Shown here: one piece after another, positions 12,739 to 25,001 of the stretch | How the letters are laid out: each line of letters begins with the position of its first letter | Numbering within the stretch: position 1 is the stretch's first letter | Source of the DNA: Chrysomallon squamiferum | Lineage: Eukaryota; Mollusca; Gastropoda; Neomphalida; Peltospiridae | Assembly (NCBI GenBank): GCA_012295275.1 | Contig: CM022677.1 | Coordinates: 18,123,440-18,165,939 of the forward strand | Direction of reading: 5' to 3' | DNA: 42,500 nucleotides | The notes under the pieces: model-generated | The model's input: the letters and a program-made list of their open reading frames with translations, nothing else | Told to the model about the DNA's origin: nothing | Database searches by the model: none | Made by a program: the position numbers and the translations under genes

Positions 12739-13436
12739 TTGTTTGATGTTGGGTCAGAACAAAATTAACTAACAGAAGTATTCGAAAACCTTGACTTTTT
12801 ATAATCCTCATATTCAAGTTTCATGTGCCGCACGTGCACTTGCACTGGTATCGTGGTTTGCATTCGGGGACGTTTTGGCAAATAAACACGATCATAGCCT
12901 TTATTTTGTGTTACCTGCTTTTTGGCGACTGTAATAAAAGCTATACGTTTGAATCACCAAATGTCATCATATTCATAGATTAGTTTACAATAGTTATCTA
13001 AGAAATCAACCATTTTGCTTCCCTTCTTTGGGAGAGTATATATATATATGTGTGTGTGTTTGTGTGTGGTATATTTTGTAATTAATTTCTTTCAGTTATC
13101 ATCTCTTTAATAAATTTCTTTTACGTTACATGCATTGCAGGAAACAACAACAACAAAAAACAAACAAAAAACAACAACAACAAAACGAGAGAGAGAATAT
13201 TAATCGTGACTTGTATAATCAAAGAGTATTTGATGTTTTATAAGTTGGTAAATATAAAAGATGATTTTCTGTTAAAGTAGAACTGTGTAGGATCGAGTGA
13301 AGAAAGCGGATTTTTCTATTTTGATATAAACATCTGTAATAAAACATTAAAATAAAAACGTATCAAGGTTTAACTTTTCTACACAGTTCCATCTTATATC
13401 GCTATTACTACTACTACTGCTACTGCTACTACTGCA

Positions 13437-13467
<31 letters not shown>

Positions 13468-13641
13468 TTATTATTATTAATTACTTATTTGTCTATGTAT
13501 TTATTTACCTACTTATTTCCTACTTGCTTTTTGTATTGGATTTTACGTAATTTAAATTGACTGATAAATAATTAAGGGTGAAAGAATTTTTGCAACAAAC
13601 TTTCTCTGAAAACGACTTGTGTGTGCGTGTGTTTATGTGTT

Positions 13642-13679
<38 letters not shown>

Positions 13680-14153
13680 TTGCGGAAGCACATTAATTCC
13701 AAAACTCATCTGCAGAGGTCAGAACAAATTTGTCATCAGTTAATAACCATCAGTTATCATCGTAATGTGTTAATTTCATATTGACATTTACGGTTCATCT
13801 TATCTAGCCTCGCGTTAACACACAGACTGAAATACAAAGATAATAATAATAACATTAATAGTAATAATAAAAATTAGAAAATAATATAACAATTCAAAAA
13901 TACGAACAGTCCTTTTAATAAAAAATCATTGATTCAAGAAACAAAATAATTTGCACAACATATTAATATATTACCAGCTCACGAAAAAGCTTTTAAACTT
14001 GATGAAGGAAAACGTCACATTCAACAGTCAACAGAATTTTCATTAGATAAGTAATTCTTTTCAACTGGCTGTATGCAAGGATTAATCAGAATTACGCAGA
14101 GAATTAAACTTTTTAAATAAAATTTTAATCATCGCTAGGCACATTTAATACAG
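12739..14153. other. Unit B upstream flank
   Basis: Homologous to 21-1538 with shorter repeats: a short (AG)n at about 13185, (ACT)n at about 13407-13465 and (TG)n at about 13620-13680. No gene seen. Confidence 0.65.
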
Positions 14154-14263
14154 TGACGTAATTTGATTGACAGCTCAGTTTGGTGAAGAAATCTTTATAA
14201 AAGAAGGTAGAAAAATTATCGACATTTGAGAAGAAATTTGTGGAAGAATTTCGCAACAAACTG
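14154..14263 (+). promoter_or_regulatory. Copy 3 promoter and 5' noncoding exon
   Basis: TGACGTAA at 14154-14161, TGATTGACAG at 14164-14173 and TATAAAAG at 14196-14203. The exon ends at 14263 before GTAAGT. This is the canonical form of the module, with a single TATA box. Confidence 0.65.
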
Positions 14264-14597
14264 GTAAGTGTATACATGTATTAATTAATTATTATCATAT
14301 CTAGTAATAATAATACTATTACTGCATCTACTACTACTACTATACTACTATTAATACCACCACAACTACAACCATTGTTCCATTATCTACTATTAGTACT
14401 TCTACTACTACTACTTCTACTAATAAAATATTAGCAGTAGTAATAGTACTACAACTACTAATAATACTAACGATAATAATAAGAAGAACATGAATAATTA
14501 GAATATTAATAACAATAATAATAGCAATACAAGTAGTAGTAGTTGTAGTAAATAATAATAAAGAAAATGACAAAATAATAATAATAATAAAAATAAA

Positions 14598-14631
<34 letters not shown>

Positions 14632-15001
14632 TAATAATAAAAATAAAAATAATAATAATAATGAAAGAAGCTGTAAATATTTAAAAAAAAAAAAAAATTA
14701 CTGATACTAATGCTTTGGTTTTATTATTTTATTATATTTAAAATATTTTGTTCTTATCTTATTCGAAAATGTTATTTTATTAGAAAAAATAAAAATGTCT
14801 GCGATAAATACTGTTTTTTTATCCTCAAAGAAAATCAGTTTAAAAATTTTTCAATTTTTTTAAACAAAACTGGTTGCGTTAAATATGTCCATTACTTCGG
14901 TGCTATCTTTTTTGTCTCTTTCTGTCTGTCTGTCTGTCTGAGTATCTCTCTTTAAACCATTTTGTATTTTTAGTTTGTTTTTCTCTTTCTCTCTCTGATT
15001 G

Positions 15002-15037
<36 letters not shown>

Positions 15038-15049
15038 GTCTCTCTGTGT

Positions 15050-15118
<69 letters not shown>

Positions 15119-15461
15119 TATCAACCTAATGAAATGGTTACAGACAAAGATGGTTGTAAAAAATCTTTGACGGCAAATTATTTATCAGTTTATATAAATG
15201 AGGTGAAGTCCTACTTAAACTGCGTGTACCAAAAAATTAGATAATTAGAGGAAAAAATATAAAAAAATGTTAATAAAAACAAAGACAAACAAATGAATCA
15301 GTAAATAAATAAATAAATAGATAAAATAAATAAATAAATCACATTAATAATAAATATTAATATCAAATTGATGATTTCACTTTCACTTTCTCTCATTATG
15401 ATTTTTTCATTCTGTTGTTGTTGTTGTTGTTGTTGTTGTTATTATTTTATTATTATTTCAG
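14264..15461 (+). other. Copy 3 5'-UTR intron (P-type)
   Basis: Donor GTAAGT at 14264, acceptor AG at 15460-15461. It holds ACT/AGT and AAT tracts (14320-14670), (TC)n at about 15009-15040 and (TG)n at about 15055-15116. Closely similar to the copy 1 intron. No coding signal. Confidence 0.65.
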
Positions 15462-15478
15462 ACATCATTTTGAAGAAT

Positions 15479-16603
15479 ATGAATACGACCTCAGTCATGA
15501 CGGAGTCAACGTCAACGTACATCGGCAGTACAGACGGACTCAAATTCATTAACCAATCAATCGCGAAAAAACATCGTCCCACCTTCGACAAATTTACTGT
15601 ATTTTAATTTACGTGGAATTGGCTATTTTAGTCTCGTAGTAATTGTAGATATACTGGGAGCCATCGGAAACGCACTGCAGTTTATTCTGATGAACGATTC
15701 AAAGTTGTCTCCCTTCTCCTACTCAGTCTACATGAAATTTCTGAGTTTCTCTGACACCTTGTTGCTAGGCACCGAACTGTTCCGAGAATCGGAGTTCCAG
15801 TTTCATATTCCAAGGACTGTTGACGTCAGCAATTTCTGGTGTAAAACCCTAAATATATTGCGTATATTTCCCAAGTTCCTCTCGCCTTGGCTGATCATAG
15901 GACTGACGCTGGACAGATACGTTCTGTGTCAGTTTCCCATTGTCACGTGACTGCTTTTGCACGAGAAGGAAAGCGTTGGTCGTCTGCTGGTCTATGGTTC
16001 TCGTTATTTTCGTTCTGCACATCCCTGTTCTTGTCATGGTTGAAATAAACGACGGTGTATGCTATCCATCGAAGGAAATCGGTTTTGTTTTTGATTGCCT
16101 ATCGAGTAGTTCTCTCGTCCACACTTCCGTGCGTCTGTATCTTCGTCCTCAACGTCATGATCGTGAAACGGAGCAACGAATTCAGGAAAACCTTCATGAA
16201 ATCTGGCAAAGAATCTATGAACCTGAAAGAAGATAATGCAACGCGCCCTCTCGTTTTCGTTTCCGTTCTTGCTCTGCTAACTATTCTACCCGCCGCGGTG
16301 TCAGATTGTGTTTACGTGGGACTCAACCTTAGCAAATCCGATATGTTCGCTTTTACCTTATCTGGCAGTCTTTGGCCGCTCTTCAATTTGATCTATTTGT
16401 TAAACTTTGCTCAGAATTTTTACATTCTGATGGGAAGTGCCAGGAACTACAGAGAAATCATGTTTAAGAAATTTAGATGTTTGAAGACGCGATTGGATAG
16501 AAGGACAGAAACAAAGAAAATGTCGTCTGAAAATTCAAGTTCTACCAGTTGCCATCTGACGTCTGTTTCTGATGTCGTTGCCATGACTGACGTAGGAACG
16601 TAA
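15479..16603 (+). pseudogene. GPCR copy 3 (P-type), three frameshifts
   Basis: Starts at the conserved ATG 17 nt after the acceptor. The first frame break is a +4 change after NQSI (about 15561-15572). The second is a +1 change just after the DRY motif (about 15922). The third is a +1 T in a T run in TM5 (about 16087-16092). The net change is +6, so TM6, TM7 and the tail end in the original frame at 16603. It also lacks nine bases, encoding IAH, at the TM5/loop border. The remaining residues match copy 1 closely, including NFYIL. Shortly after its stop (about 16612-16650) lies a second partial copy of the C-terminal codons and stop. Confidence 0.85.
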
Positions 16604-17408
16604 ACATAAATTTCTGATGTCGTTGTGTGTGACTGACGTTGGAACATAAATGAAAAAACAAATTATCAATTCACTGGCAAAATGGACAGTCATACTGATT
16701 TTGATTCATTGTTTTCGATATGGATTCGTTTTCGCCTGTTTTCTTCACTGCACAGTGCATATAGAGAAATGTATTTATCCATTTATTTATTTACTAATGG
16801 TTTTCTTTATACTTTACACTTGTCATATTAAATGATGCACAAAATACACGAAAATATATCTATCTGTCTATATCCTTTCCAAAAATTCTTTGCAACCTTT
16901 TGAACAAGATGGTTTTTTTGTTTGTTGGGGTGGGGGCAGTTAAATTTTATTCATTTTGCTTTGTATCTTAAATGAGAAAATATAAATATGCACAAATCAT
17001 CCTGAAAACCACACGGATGGACTCGAGCAGAACAAATAGTTTCTTCTATGATTTCTTGTACTGGACGTGTATATACAGACAGACAGACACACAGATAGAT
17101 GGAGAGCTGGAATTACAGATTATAGATGAAGATTATAGATTGTGGGGGGAGGTTTGTTGTTGTTTTTATTATTATTATTTTTTTCACATCTTTAATTATT
17201 ACTAATAATTTGATACGCTGATATTTAGAGCAATGATTTTCACCGTCTTCTCAATAACAATATAAACGTCGACATTTCTTACATTGATCGAACCATCTTG
17301 AAAAGTTTGTATTTCTTTTGGAAAAAAGATACCGTAATTATATCTCTTCAATGATATAATAAAACGAGAGATATTATGCATTGTTTTATTTATTTATTTA
17401 TTTATTTA

Positions 17409-17447
<39 letters not shown>

Positions 17448-18186
17448 TGCCATTGTTGTTGTTATTGTTATTATTATTATTATTATTATTTATTTGTTGA
17501 TCTTTTATAATCATTAAAAAAATTCTGATTTGTTTGTTTGTTTGTTTGTTTGATATTATGTTTTATTTATTTTACCAATATTCCGCATTCTTTTAATAAT
17601 ATTTCTTTCTTTCAGTATTTTAAAATGAATGTTAATGTGAAAAATCCATTTATAAAATATCATTTACTACCCCTCCTTCATAATAAAGGGAGACAATTGA
17701 TGTTTCTTTCCTCTTGAACTGAGAAATACGAAGTCAGTTTTATACGAATCCAATTTTTCTTGCAAGGTTTTATTGCAGTCGTTTCTTTTTTTTGTTTTTT
17801 TCAGTTTTATTATGCTCTAATTTTGAAACTGTTATATTGTTATTTTGAGCGTGTTATATTGTCATTTAAACAAGTTATTACGTTTTCATTTTAATGATTT
17901 ATTAAGTTATAATTTAACTGTTTTATTTCACCATCCTATTCAGTAATGTTTCTTTAAATTACTTCAATGTTTTACTGAGATGTCATTTCAACTTCTTATT
18001 ACGTCATTAATTTAACATATTATTATGACGTAATTTCAAAATCCTATCACGTCATTATTTCAGTGACATGTCATAGTTATTTCAAAACTGTAATTGTATG
18101 TTTGTTTTAACATTCGTTTTAGTGAAATGTAGATCATGTTTCTTCTGCAGTACTACAGTTGAAACGTCAGATAATTATTGACGTCG

Positions 18187-18223
<37 letters not shown>

Positions 18224-18305
18224 TATTATTATTATTATTGTTGTTTTTTTGTTGTTATTATTGTTGTTCTTGGTTTTATCAATATTAATATTATTATTAT
18301 TATTA

Positions 18306-18345
<40 letters not shown>

Positions 18346-19536
18346 CATTATAGTTTATAATACGATTAAAAAATGTATTACTACTTGAAACAATAAGACG
18401 AAACCAATGATGTAATTTTGCTTTCTGTGTAAATAAAGAATTTAATTACTAATCCCGTTTATTTATCACTTCACACATCCATACGTCTCTCTATATTTTT
18501 ATCATATGTGTGTATGTATGTATGTATGTATCTATGTATGTATGTATGTATGTATGTATGTATGTATGTATGTATGTATGTATCTATGTATGTATCTATG
18601 TATATACGTTTGTATGTATGTATGTATATATGTATATACATATATGTATGTAAGCATGTATGTTTGGATCCAGCTAAACAGCCATCTAAATATATAGTTA
18701 TGAATCCATTTCTTTTTCTGTCTCTTTGTCTGTCTGTTTATTTACCTATATACCTACCTATCTAACTGAATGTATGTTTTTCTCTGTGTGTGTCTCTGTT
18801 TCTTAATCCATCCACAAATGCATTAGCTGATCAATCGACGTAGTTTTCTAGCTCCGGTGTGCAATAAATAAATCGAAATTTTCACATAAAAGACATCCAG
18901 CAAAAGAAAGCATAGTGACAATTAGTAATCATGTAGACTAATAAATATTGACTTTTATAGTGAGTATACGTGTGTGTTTGTCTTGTGTTTATAAATAAAT
19001 AAAACTGCTAAGATCTCTATTAACTAAATGGCAAAGGCTAATATCAGAAGACTACATGTTAATGAACGGATATTTTGAAGTTGCCTGCTAAATCGCAAAA
19101 GATAAAATAATAGGAGAATATCGTAGATGTTATAAAACAAAGATTTGTGTTATCTACATCGTACCAGAATAAGATATATAACAGACTTAACAAAGTGCTT
19201 ATTCTTTATGTATGTTAAAGAAATTTCTTAATTACTACATTTGTAAAAGGTTGTAACATACTATCTGTTGTTAGGTTCAGGAAAAAAGTTTTCGTTTAAC
19301 AAGAAATTCGTTTCTATATCTGTTTTTTTCATGGGTTACGGATTTCTGATTAGAATGTTTGATGTCGTTATTGTTTATTTATTGTTATTTTTTAAATTTA
19401 TTATTATTACTATTAACAGTAGTAGTAGGAGTAGTAGTAGTAGTTGTAGTAGTAGTAGTTGTTGTAGTAGTAGCAGTAGTACAATCATTATAATTATTAT
19501 TATTTTGTTCGTAGGAATGTATTTTAATCCTGCAAG

Positions 19537-19585
<49 letters not shown>

Positions 19586-19613
19586 TTATGTTTTCCGCTC
19601 ACAAAAAAAAAAA

Positions 19614-19650
<37 letters not shown>

Positions 19651-20279
19651 TTTAAATTTTACACATTTAACTTTATTGACAACATATTAATATTAAAACA
19701 TAAAGAGTTGTCTCTACTTCTCCGCTGAAGGTGGGAGTAAACGTTATTTTGAAATGAGTCACAATTGAATAACATAGCACTTGATTATGTTCCTATTTTA
19801 TATCGATAGATCGAATTTGTTGATAAAACTTATTTTGCACGTAATAAAACTCATAAGAAGCACAAGGTTTATTTATGTTTTAAGAAAATATTTCATTTGA
19901 ACTGCACCATGTTTTCGACGTCAAAAGAACCGCTAATACTCAGTCTTTGTAATACATGAATATGCGTGGAACGAGGTTGAATGTTTAAATATTCAAGTTT
20001 GTGTACCAAATGCTTTAGACTCTCAAGGTTTGGCGAGCAATCATTTGTAATTTGTAAAATACAAAACTCTCACGAAAGCAATCTATAGTGCAGGAAATAG
20101 GAAATATTTATTTTGAAGAAAAGGAATCCAAATAAGAATAATTGTCCGATTTAATAGTAGAATAATAGTCACGTGTCCGCTGATGTAAGGAACAAATCTA
20201 TTTGAAACACATGGGACTCGGTAAAGAGTCCGTGTACGTGTGTATTTATGTATCTATCTATCCATATATATATAGATGT
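16604..20279. other. Tail-to-tail spacer of unit B
   Basis: Homologous to 3985-8247. It contains a short repeat of the gene's 3' end (16612-16650), ATTT/ATT runs (about 17385-17500), the ACGTCA-rich block (17800-18110), ATC/ATT runs (about 18186-18350), a long (ATGT)n (about 18500-18660) where units A and C carry a SINE, AGT/TC tracts (19416-19582) and (AAT)n (19614-19650). A degraded pogo-like end lies around 20215-20240. No gene seen. Confidence 0.6.
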
Positions 20280-21398
20280 CTACGTTCCTACGTCAGTCAC
20301 TGTAACACTACCAGAAATTGACGACTGATGACAACTTGAATTTTCAATCGACATTTTATTCATATGTGTCCTTCTGTCCACTGGCGTCTTCAAACATCTA
20401 AATTTCTTTAACATGATTTCTCTGTAGTTTCTGGAACTTCCCATCAGAATGTAAAAATTCTGAGCGAAGTTTAATAAATAGATGATATTGAAGAGCGGCC
20501 AAACACTGGCAGATAAGGCAAAAGCGAATATATCGGATCTGGTAAGTTTGAAAATTGTATAAACAGCGTTCTTGACAGTAGCGGGTAGAATTGTTAGCAG
20601 AGCAAGAACGGAAAGCAAAACGAGAGGGCGCGTGGCGTTATCTTGCTTCTGATTGATTGATTTATTGCAAGTGTTCATGAAGGTTTTCCTGAATTGGTTG
20701 CTCCGTTTCACGTGCGCGATGATCATGACGTTGAGGACGAAGATACAGACGCAGGGAAGTGTGGACGAAATAACGACTGAATAGCCAGTGATCAGAAAAC
20801 CGGCTTCCTTCGATGGATAGCATACGCCGTCCTTTATATCAGTCATGACAAGAACAGGGATGTGCAGAACGAAAACAACGAGAACCATAGACCAGCAGAC
20901 GACCAACGCTTTCGTTCTCGTGCAAAACCAGTCACGTGACAGTGGGAAACTGACACAGACGTATCTGTCCAGCGTCAGTCCTACGATCAGCCAAGGCGAG
21001 AGGAACATTGGAAACAGAAGCAGTACATTTAGGGTTTTGCACCAGAAATTGCTGACGTCAACAGTCCTCGGAATATGAAACTGGAACTCGGACTCTCGGA
21101 ACAGTTGGGTGCCTAGCAATAATGTGTCAGATAAATTCAGAAATTTCATGTAAATTGAGTAGGAGAAGGGAGATAACTTTGAATCGTTCATCAGAATAAA
21201 CTGGAGTGCGTTTCCGATGGCTCCCAGTATACCTACAATTACTACGAGACTAAAATAGCCAATTCCACGTAAATCAAAATACACTACATTTGTCAGTGGT
21301 GATACGGTGCTCGCGTTTGATCTGTTAATCAGCTCGAATCCGTCTGTATTGCCGCTGTACGTTGATGTTGACTCCATCATTGCCGACGTCGTATTCAT
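20280..21398 (-). CDS. Intact class A GPCR, copy 4 (M-type)
   Basis: A complete 372-residue seven-transmembrane receptor of the plasma membrane. The start at 21398 is the first ATG after the splice acceptor (AG at 21417-21416) and is conserved in all copies; the 78 extra upstream codons are (AAT)n. Sequons lie at N2, N25 and N28. TM1 is about 46-70 with G62-N63, and TM2 has D91. C120 pairs with loop-2 C193. D144-R145-Y146 is the DRY box, W169 is in TM4, P215 in TM5, and TM6 has P272 without the usual CWxP. TM7 ends N314-FYIL instead of NPxxY. Helix 8 carries C335, a likely palmitoylation site. The third loop is short (about 227-257). The fold is certain; ligand and G protein are unknown. The TM7 style resembles invertebrate peptide (FMRFamide-like) receptors, an inference only. 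Its promoter has weakened CRE and TATA sites. Confidence 0.93.
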   Translation of the reverse strand: MNTTSAMMESTSTYSGNTDGFELINRSNASTVSPLTNVVYFDLRGIGYFSLVVIVGILGAIGNALQFILMNDSKLSPFSYSIYMKFLNLSDTLLLGTQLFRESEFQFHIPRTVDVSNFWCKTLNVLLLFPMFLSPWLIVGLTLDRYVCVSFPLSRDWFCTRTKALVVCWSMVLVVFVLHIPVLVMTDIKDGVCYPSKEAGFLITGYSVVISSTLPCVCIFVLNVMIIAHVKRSNQFRKTFMNTCNKSINQKQDNATRPLVLLSVLALLTILPATVKNAVYTIFKLTRSDIFAFALSASVWPLFNIIYLLNFAQNFYILMGSSRNYREIMLKKFRCLKTPVDRRTHMNKMSIENSSCHQSSISGSVTVTDVGT

Positions 21399-21415
21399 AT
21401 TCGTCCAACAAGTGT

Positions 21416-21419
21416 CTGC

Positions 21420-21466
<47 letters not shown>

Positions 21467-21518
21467 TGATGATAATAATAATCGTAACAATAACAATAAC
21501 CACAATGATAGCAATAAC

Positions 21519-21591
<73 letters not shown>

Positions 21592-22676
21592 TTAATAATA
21601 ATAATAAGCATTATCATCATGATCATCATCATCGAGGACTTGCCTTAATAAGTGTCATGAGTAAGTACATGGAGAAAAAACATAAACAAAGATGAATAAA
21701 TCAAGAGAAAGAAAGGTACACACACATATACACATATATGCATATAAATATACGTATATATATAGATAGATAGATAGATATAGAGATAGATAGATAGATA
21801 TTAGGTGAGATAGAAAAGGATACATAGACTCAGAGAAGTGTGAACACATACATACTCGGGAGAAATATTTATATAAAATAAAGGATAAAAAGTCACAAAT
21901 GAAATTGTATTTAACAGACAGGAATTAATACACTGTGTAATAGGCTGATCCATTCGATCAACAATGTCCGCGTCAAAACTGTCCACGTCAACAATGTCCG
22001 GATCAACACTTGTCCGCGTAAACACGTGTCCGGTCAACACTGTCCACATCAACACTGTGCGTTGATGTAAAGTTTTTCGGTTCTCTTTTAATTTACGCAC
22101 ATCACTCACACAGTAGAATTTCAGTCTCTGTTCTTTCCGTGTATTGATCATCACACCATTCTCCTGAATACTTTGTTTTCTTTTTTTTTTTGCTTTAGTC
22201 AATGCCAACCTGCGTTTGTGTTGGCCTTTTGGACGTAGTTATAAATGAAAGTTTTAATAAAAGCACACAAATAATTAAGTAATCGTGAAAGGATCAGCTA
22301 CACAACATGAACAGTCGACGTGAAAACCGAAACAAAACAGTGAGAGATTCAAAACTAGCCATTTTAAAAACAGCCTGTGTTCTAGCATTTACAGATCTAA
22401 TATTTATTAAATCGTAAATGTTGACGTTTCAATATTGTTATCTATATCTAAATATTATTATTATCTGCATCTATATATATATATCTGTATGTGTATGTGT
22501 GTGTACTGAGAGAGAAAGCGAGAGAGAAAGCGACAGTATCATCAGTATAGATACTATCAGTACTACTATTATACTTCTATTATTATTATTATTATTATAT
22601 TATTATTACTTGTAGTAGTAGTAGTAGCAGTAGTAGTAGTAGTAATATCAATAACGTTATTCTAGTATACACTTAC
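21416..22676 (-). other. Copy 4 5'-UTR intron (M-type)
   Basis: Donor at 22676, acceptor at 21417-21416 (TTGCAG). (AAT)n at about 21420-21610 adjoins the acceptor. The GTCAACA minisatellite is at about 21955-22065 and conserved unique sequence at about 22080-22430. The open frame at 21801-22208 crosses the minisatellite and has no recognisable protein content. Confidence 0.65.
21955..22065. repeat. Intronic minisatellite, unit B
   Basis: About six or seven imperfect copies of the GTCAACAATGTCCGC-type unit, homologous to the array at 9196-9400 but shorter. Confidence 0.7.
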
Positions 22677-22786
22677 CAATGTGTTGCGAAATTCTTCCAC
22701 AAATTTCTTCTAAAATGTCGATAATTTTTTTACCTTCTTTAATAAAGATTTGTTCATCAAACGAAGCTGTCAATCAAATTTCATCA
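22677..22786 (-). promoter_or_regulatory. Copy 4 promoter and 5' noncoding exon (variant)
   Basis: TGATTGACAG is intact (22776-22767). The CRE position reads TGATGAAA (22786-22779) and the TATA position reads TATTAAAG (22744-22737). The donor GTAAGT follows the exon end at 22677. An intact receptor gene therefore has the most degraded promoter of the set. Confidence 0.6.
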
Positions 22787-22998
22787 CTGTATTACGTGCA
22801 CCTTCCGCTGATTAAAATTTTCATTAAAAAATCATTCTTTGCGTAATTCCGATTAATTCCGAAGCTTGTTCGTGAGTTGGTAATATTTTAATATGTTGCG
22901 GTAATTACTTCGTATCTTGAATCAACGACATTTTTTTTTTTTAATTATTAAAAAGACAGCAGGTATGTTTGAATTATTATTTTATTTTCGATTTTTTA

Positions 22999-23034
<36 letters not shown>

Positions 23035-23266
23035 ATTATTATTATTATTATTATCTTTGTATTTCAGTCTGTGTGTTAACACAAGCTGAAATCAAATGAA
23101 CGGTGAATATCCACACCACTAGCACATTGCGAGACTAAATGAAAATTATTTTCTAATGACAAATTTGTTCTGATGTTTGCACACTAGTTTTGCAATTAAT
23201 GTTCTTCCAGTATATATATATATATATAGATATACACATACACATACACACAACAAACATACACAA

Positions 23267-23297
<31 letters not shown>

Positions 23298-23853
23298 AGT
23301 AGTTTTCAGAGAAAGGTTGTGCAAAATTTCTTTAACGGCAAATTGTATATGAATCGATTTAAATTATTGAAAACCCAGCATAGTTAAAAGGAAATAGTAA
23401 GAGTATAATTAGACAGATAAATAAATCAATAAATAAATCAATCAATAAATAAAACAATAAATAAATAAATACATATATATAATATACATATATATACATA
23501 CAACACAGAGAAACAGCGATTCTACACAATTCTCTGTTAACAGAAAGTCATCTGTTTTATTTTAACGGTCTTGTAGACAATAAATTAATTGTATTTGATT
23601 ATACAGGTCATGATTCGTACTCTTTGTGTTTTTCTCTCTCTCACTGTCTCTGTCTTTCCTTCTGTGTCTTTTTTTCTTACTTCATCCATTGATCCACCTG
23701 TCTGTATATCTGTTTTAATCATGACTGTTATTAACACAAGAATTAGTTTTATTATTATTATTACATTTTTTATTACTATTATCTTTGTATATTACTTTTT
23801 TATCGTACTGAATGAACGATGTATGTGTGTATATATATATATTCGTAAATATA
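22787..23853. other. Head-to-head spacer, unit B side
   Basis: Homologous to 10273-11558 but shorter. It contains (ATT)n at about 23000-23052, (TA)n/(CA)n at about 23212-23295 and AAAT runs at about 23410-23475. The open frame at 23589-23966 is pyrimidine-rich and has no recognisable domain. No gene seen. Confidence 0.6.
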
Positions 23854-25001
23854 CTCTAACAAAAAAGAAACGGAAAAGTAGATTTTATTGTCATTGGGAA
23901 TATCTATCTAATGGATCAAAAGAAAGCAGCAGAATATTCACATTTTACACACACTTTCATAATTGATTAATATTGATGATATTACATTGGAAAGGTTAAA
24001 GCTCAAGGTTATTACAGTATAATATCAATACCTTGTGTGCCCATCATAGGAGTCCAGAACTGCCTAACATCTCCTTCCCATGACAGTAATGACATTACGA
24101 ATTACACCTTGTGGAATGGTGGCCCACTCTGTCTGTAGTAATAATTCCAAGTGAGCACGATTCTGTGGCTGTGGTTGATGCTGCCTCAGTCGTCTATCCA
24201 ACTCGTCCCATAGATTCTCTATGGGGTTCAAATCCCGAGATTTAGAGGGCCAGGGCAGGACCTGAATGTTATTGTTGTGTTGGTACGCTGTTGTGAGTCT
24301 GGCTGTATGTGGTCTCGCATTGTCGTGCTGGAATACAGCGTTACCATTATTCATAATTAGAGCGGCATGTGGCTGCAAAATTTCATCTCGGTATTTCTGT
24401 GCCGTTAAGTTGCCTTGGATGTGAACCAGGTTGGTCCTGCCAGTGTATAAGATTGCTGCCCAGACCGTCACACTACCACCACCAAATCTGTCCGCTTCAT
24501 TACGACGTCTGTAAACTTGACATCTTCCATCAGCTCGACGAAGCAGAAATCGAGCCTCGTCACCCCAGACAGTTCTCCATCGTAACTGAAGCCAGACTCT
24601 GTGCAGTTGACACCACTGACGTCGTAGTCGACGTTGTGGTTGAGTCCAAAAACTCTTCTTACAGGCCGTCTAGCTCGAATACCTGCCTCGCTTAAACAAT
24701 TGCGCACTGTCTGAGCCGATATTCTACGCAGACCTGGTATTGCTGAAGCAGTAGAGGTTGTCGTGGTGGTTCTTTCCCGTAGATGAAGTACCCGTATGTA
24801 GCGGTCCTGGGCCCTGGTGGTTACACGTGGTCTACCTGATCTGGGACGGTCATGTTTTGTTTGCTGTTGCTGGAACCGATACCGCAATCTCAAGATGATG
24901 CTTGGGGGTACACGGAACACCCGGGCTACCTCCGAGAAGGATTAGCCAGCTTGTAAACGGCCGGTGGCGTTGTTTCATTGCGGTTCACTCAGTCGTGGCA
25001 T
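23854..25001 (-). mobile_element. Tc1-like DNA transposon, unit B copy
   Basis: Same left end and same site relative to the GPCR unit as the 11559 copy, so the insertion predates the tandem duplication. The right terminal repeat was not found. Confidence 0.75.
24025..25001 (-). pseudogene. Tc1-like transposase, decayed but catalytic motifs present
   Basis: Starts MPRLSEPQ at 25001 and ends DGHTRY at 24025, about 325 codons. There are two early stops (after EPQ and after LQAG), a disrupted middle around 24470-24560, and a stop after MGRRC near 24064. The catalytic region keeps QHDNARPH and PIENLWDEL, spaced as Asp-34 residues-Glu, which is the Tc1 DD34E signature. This copy is better preserved than the one at 11730 but still cannot make a full enzyme without recoding. 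Confidence 0.85.
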
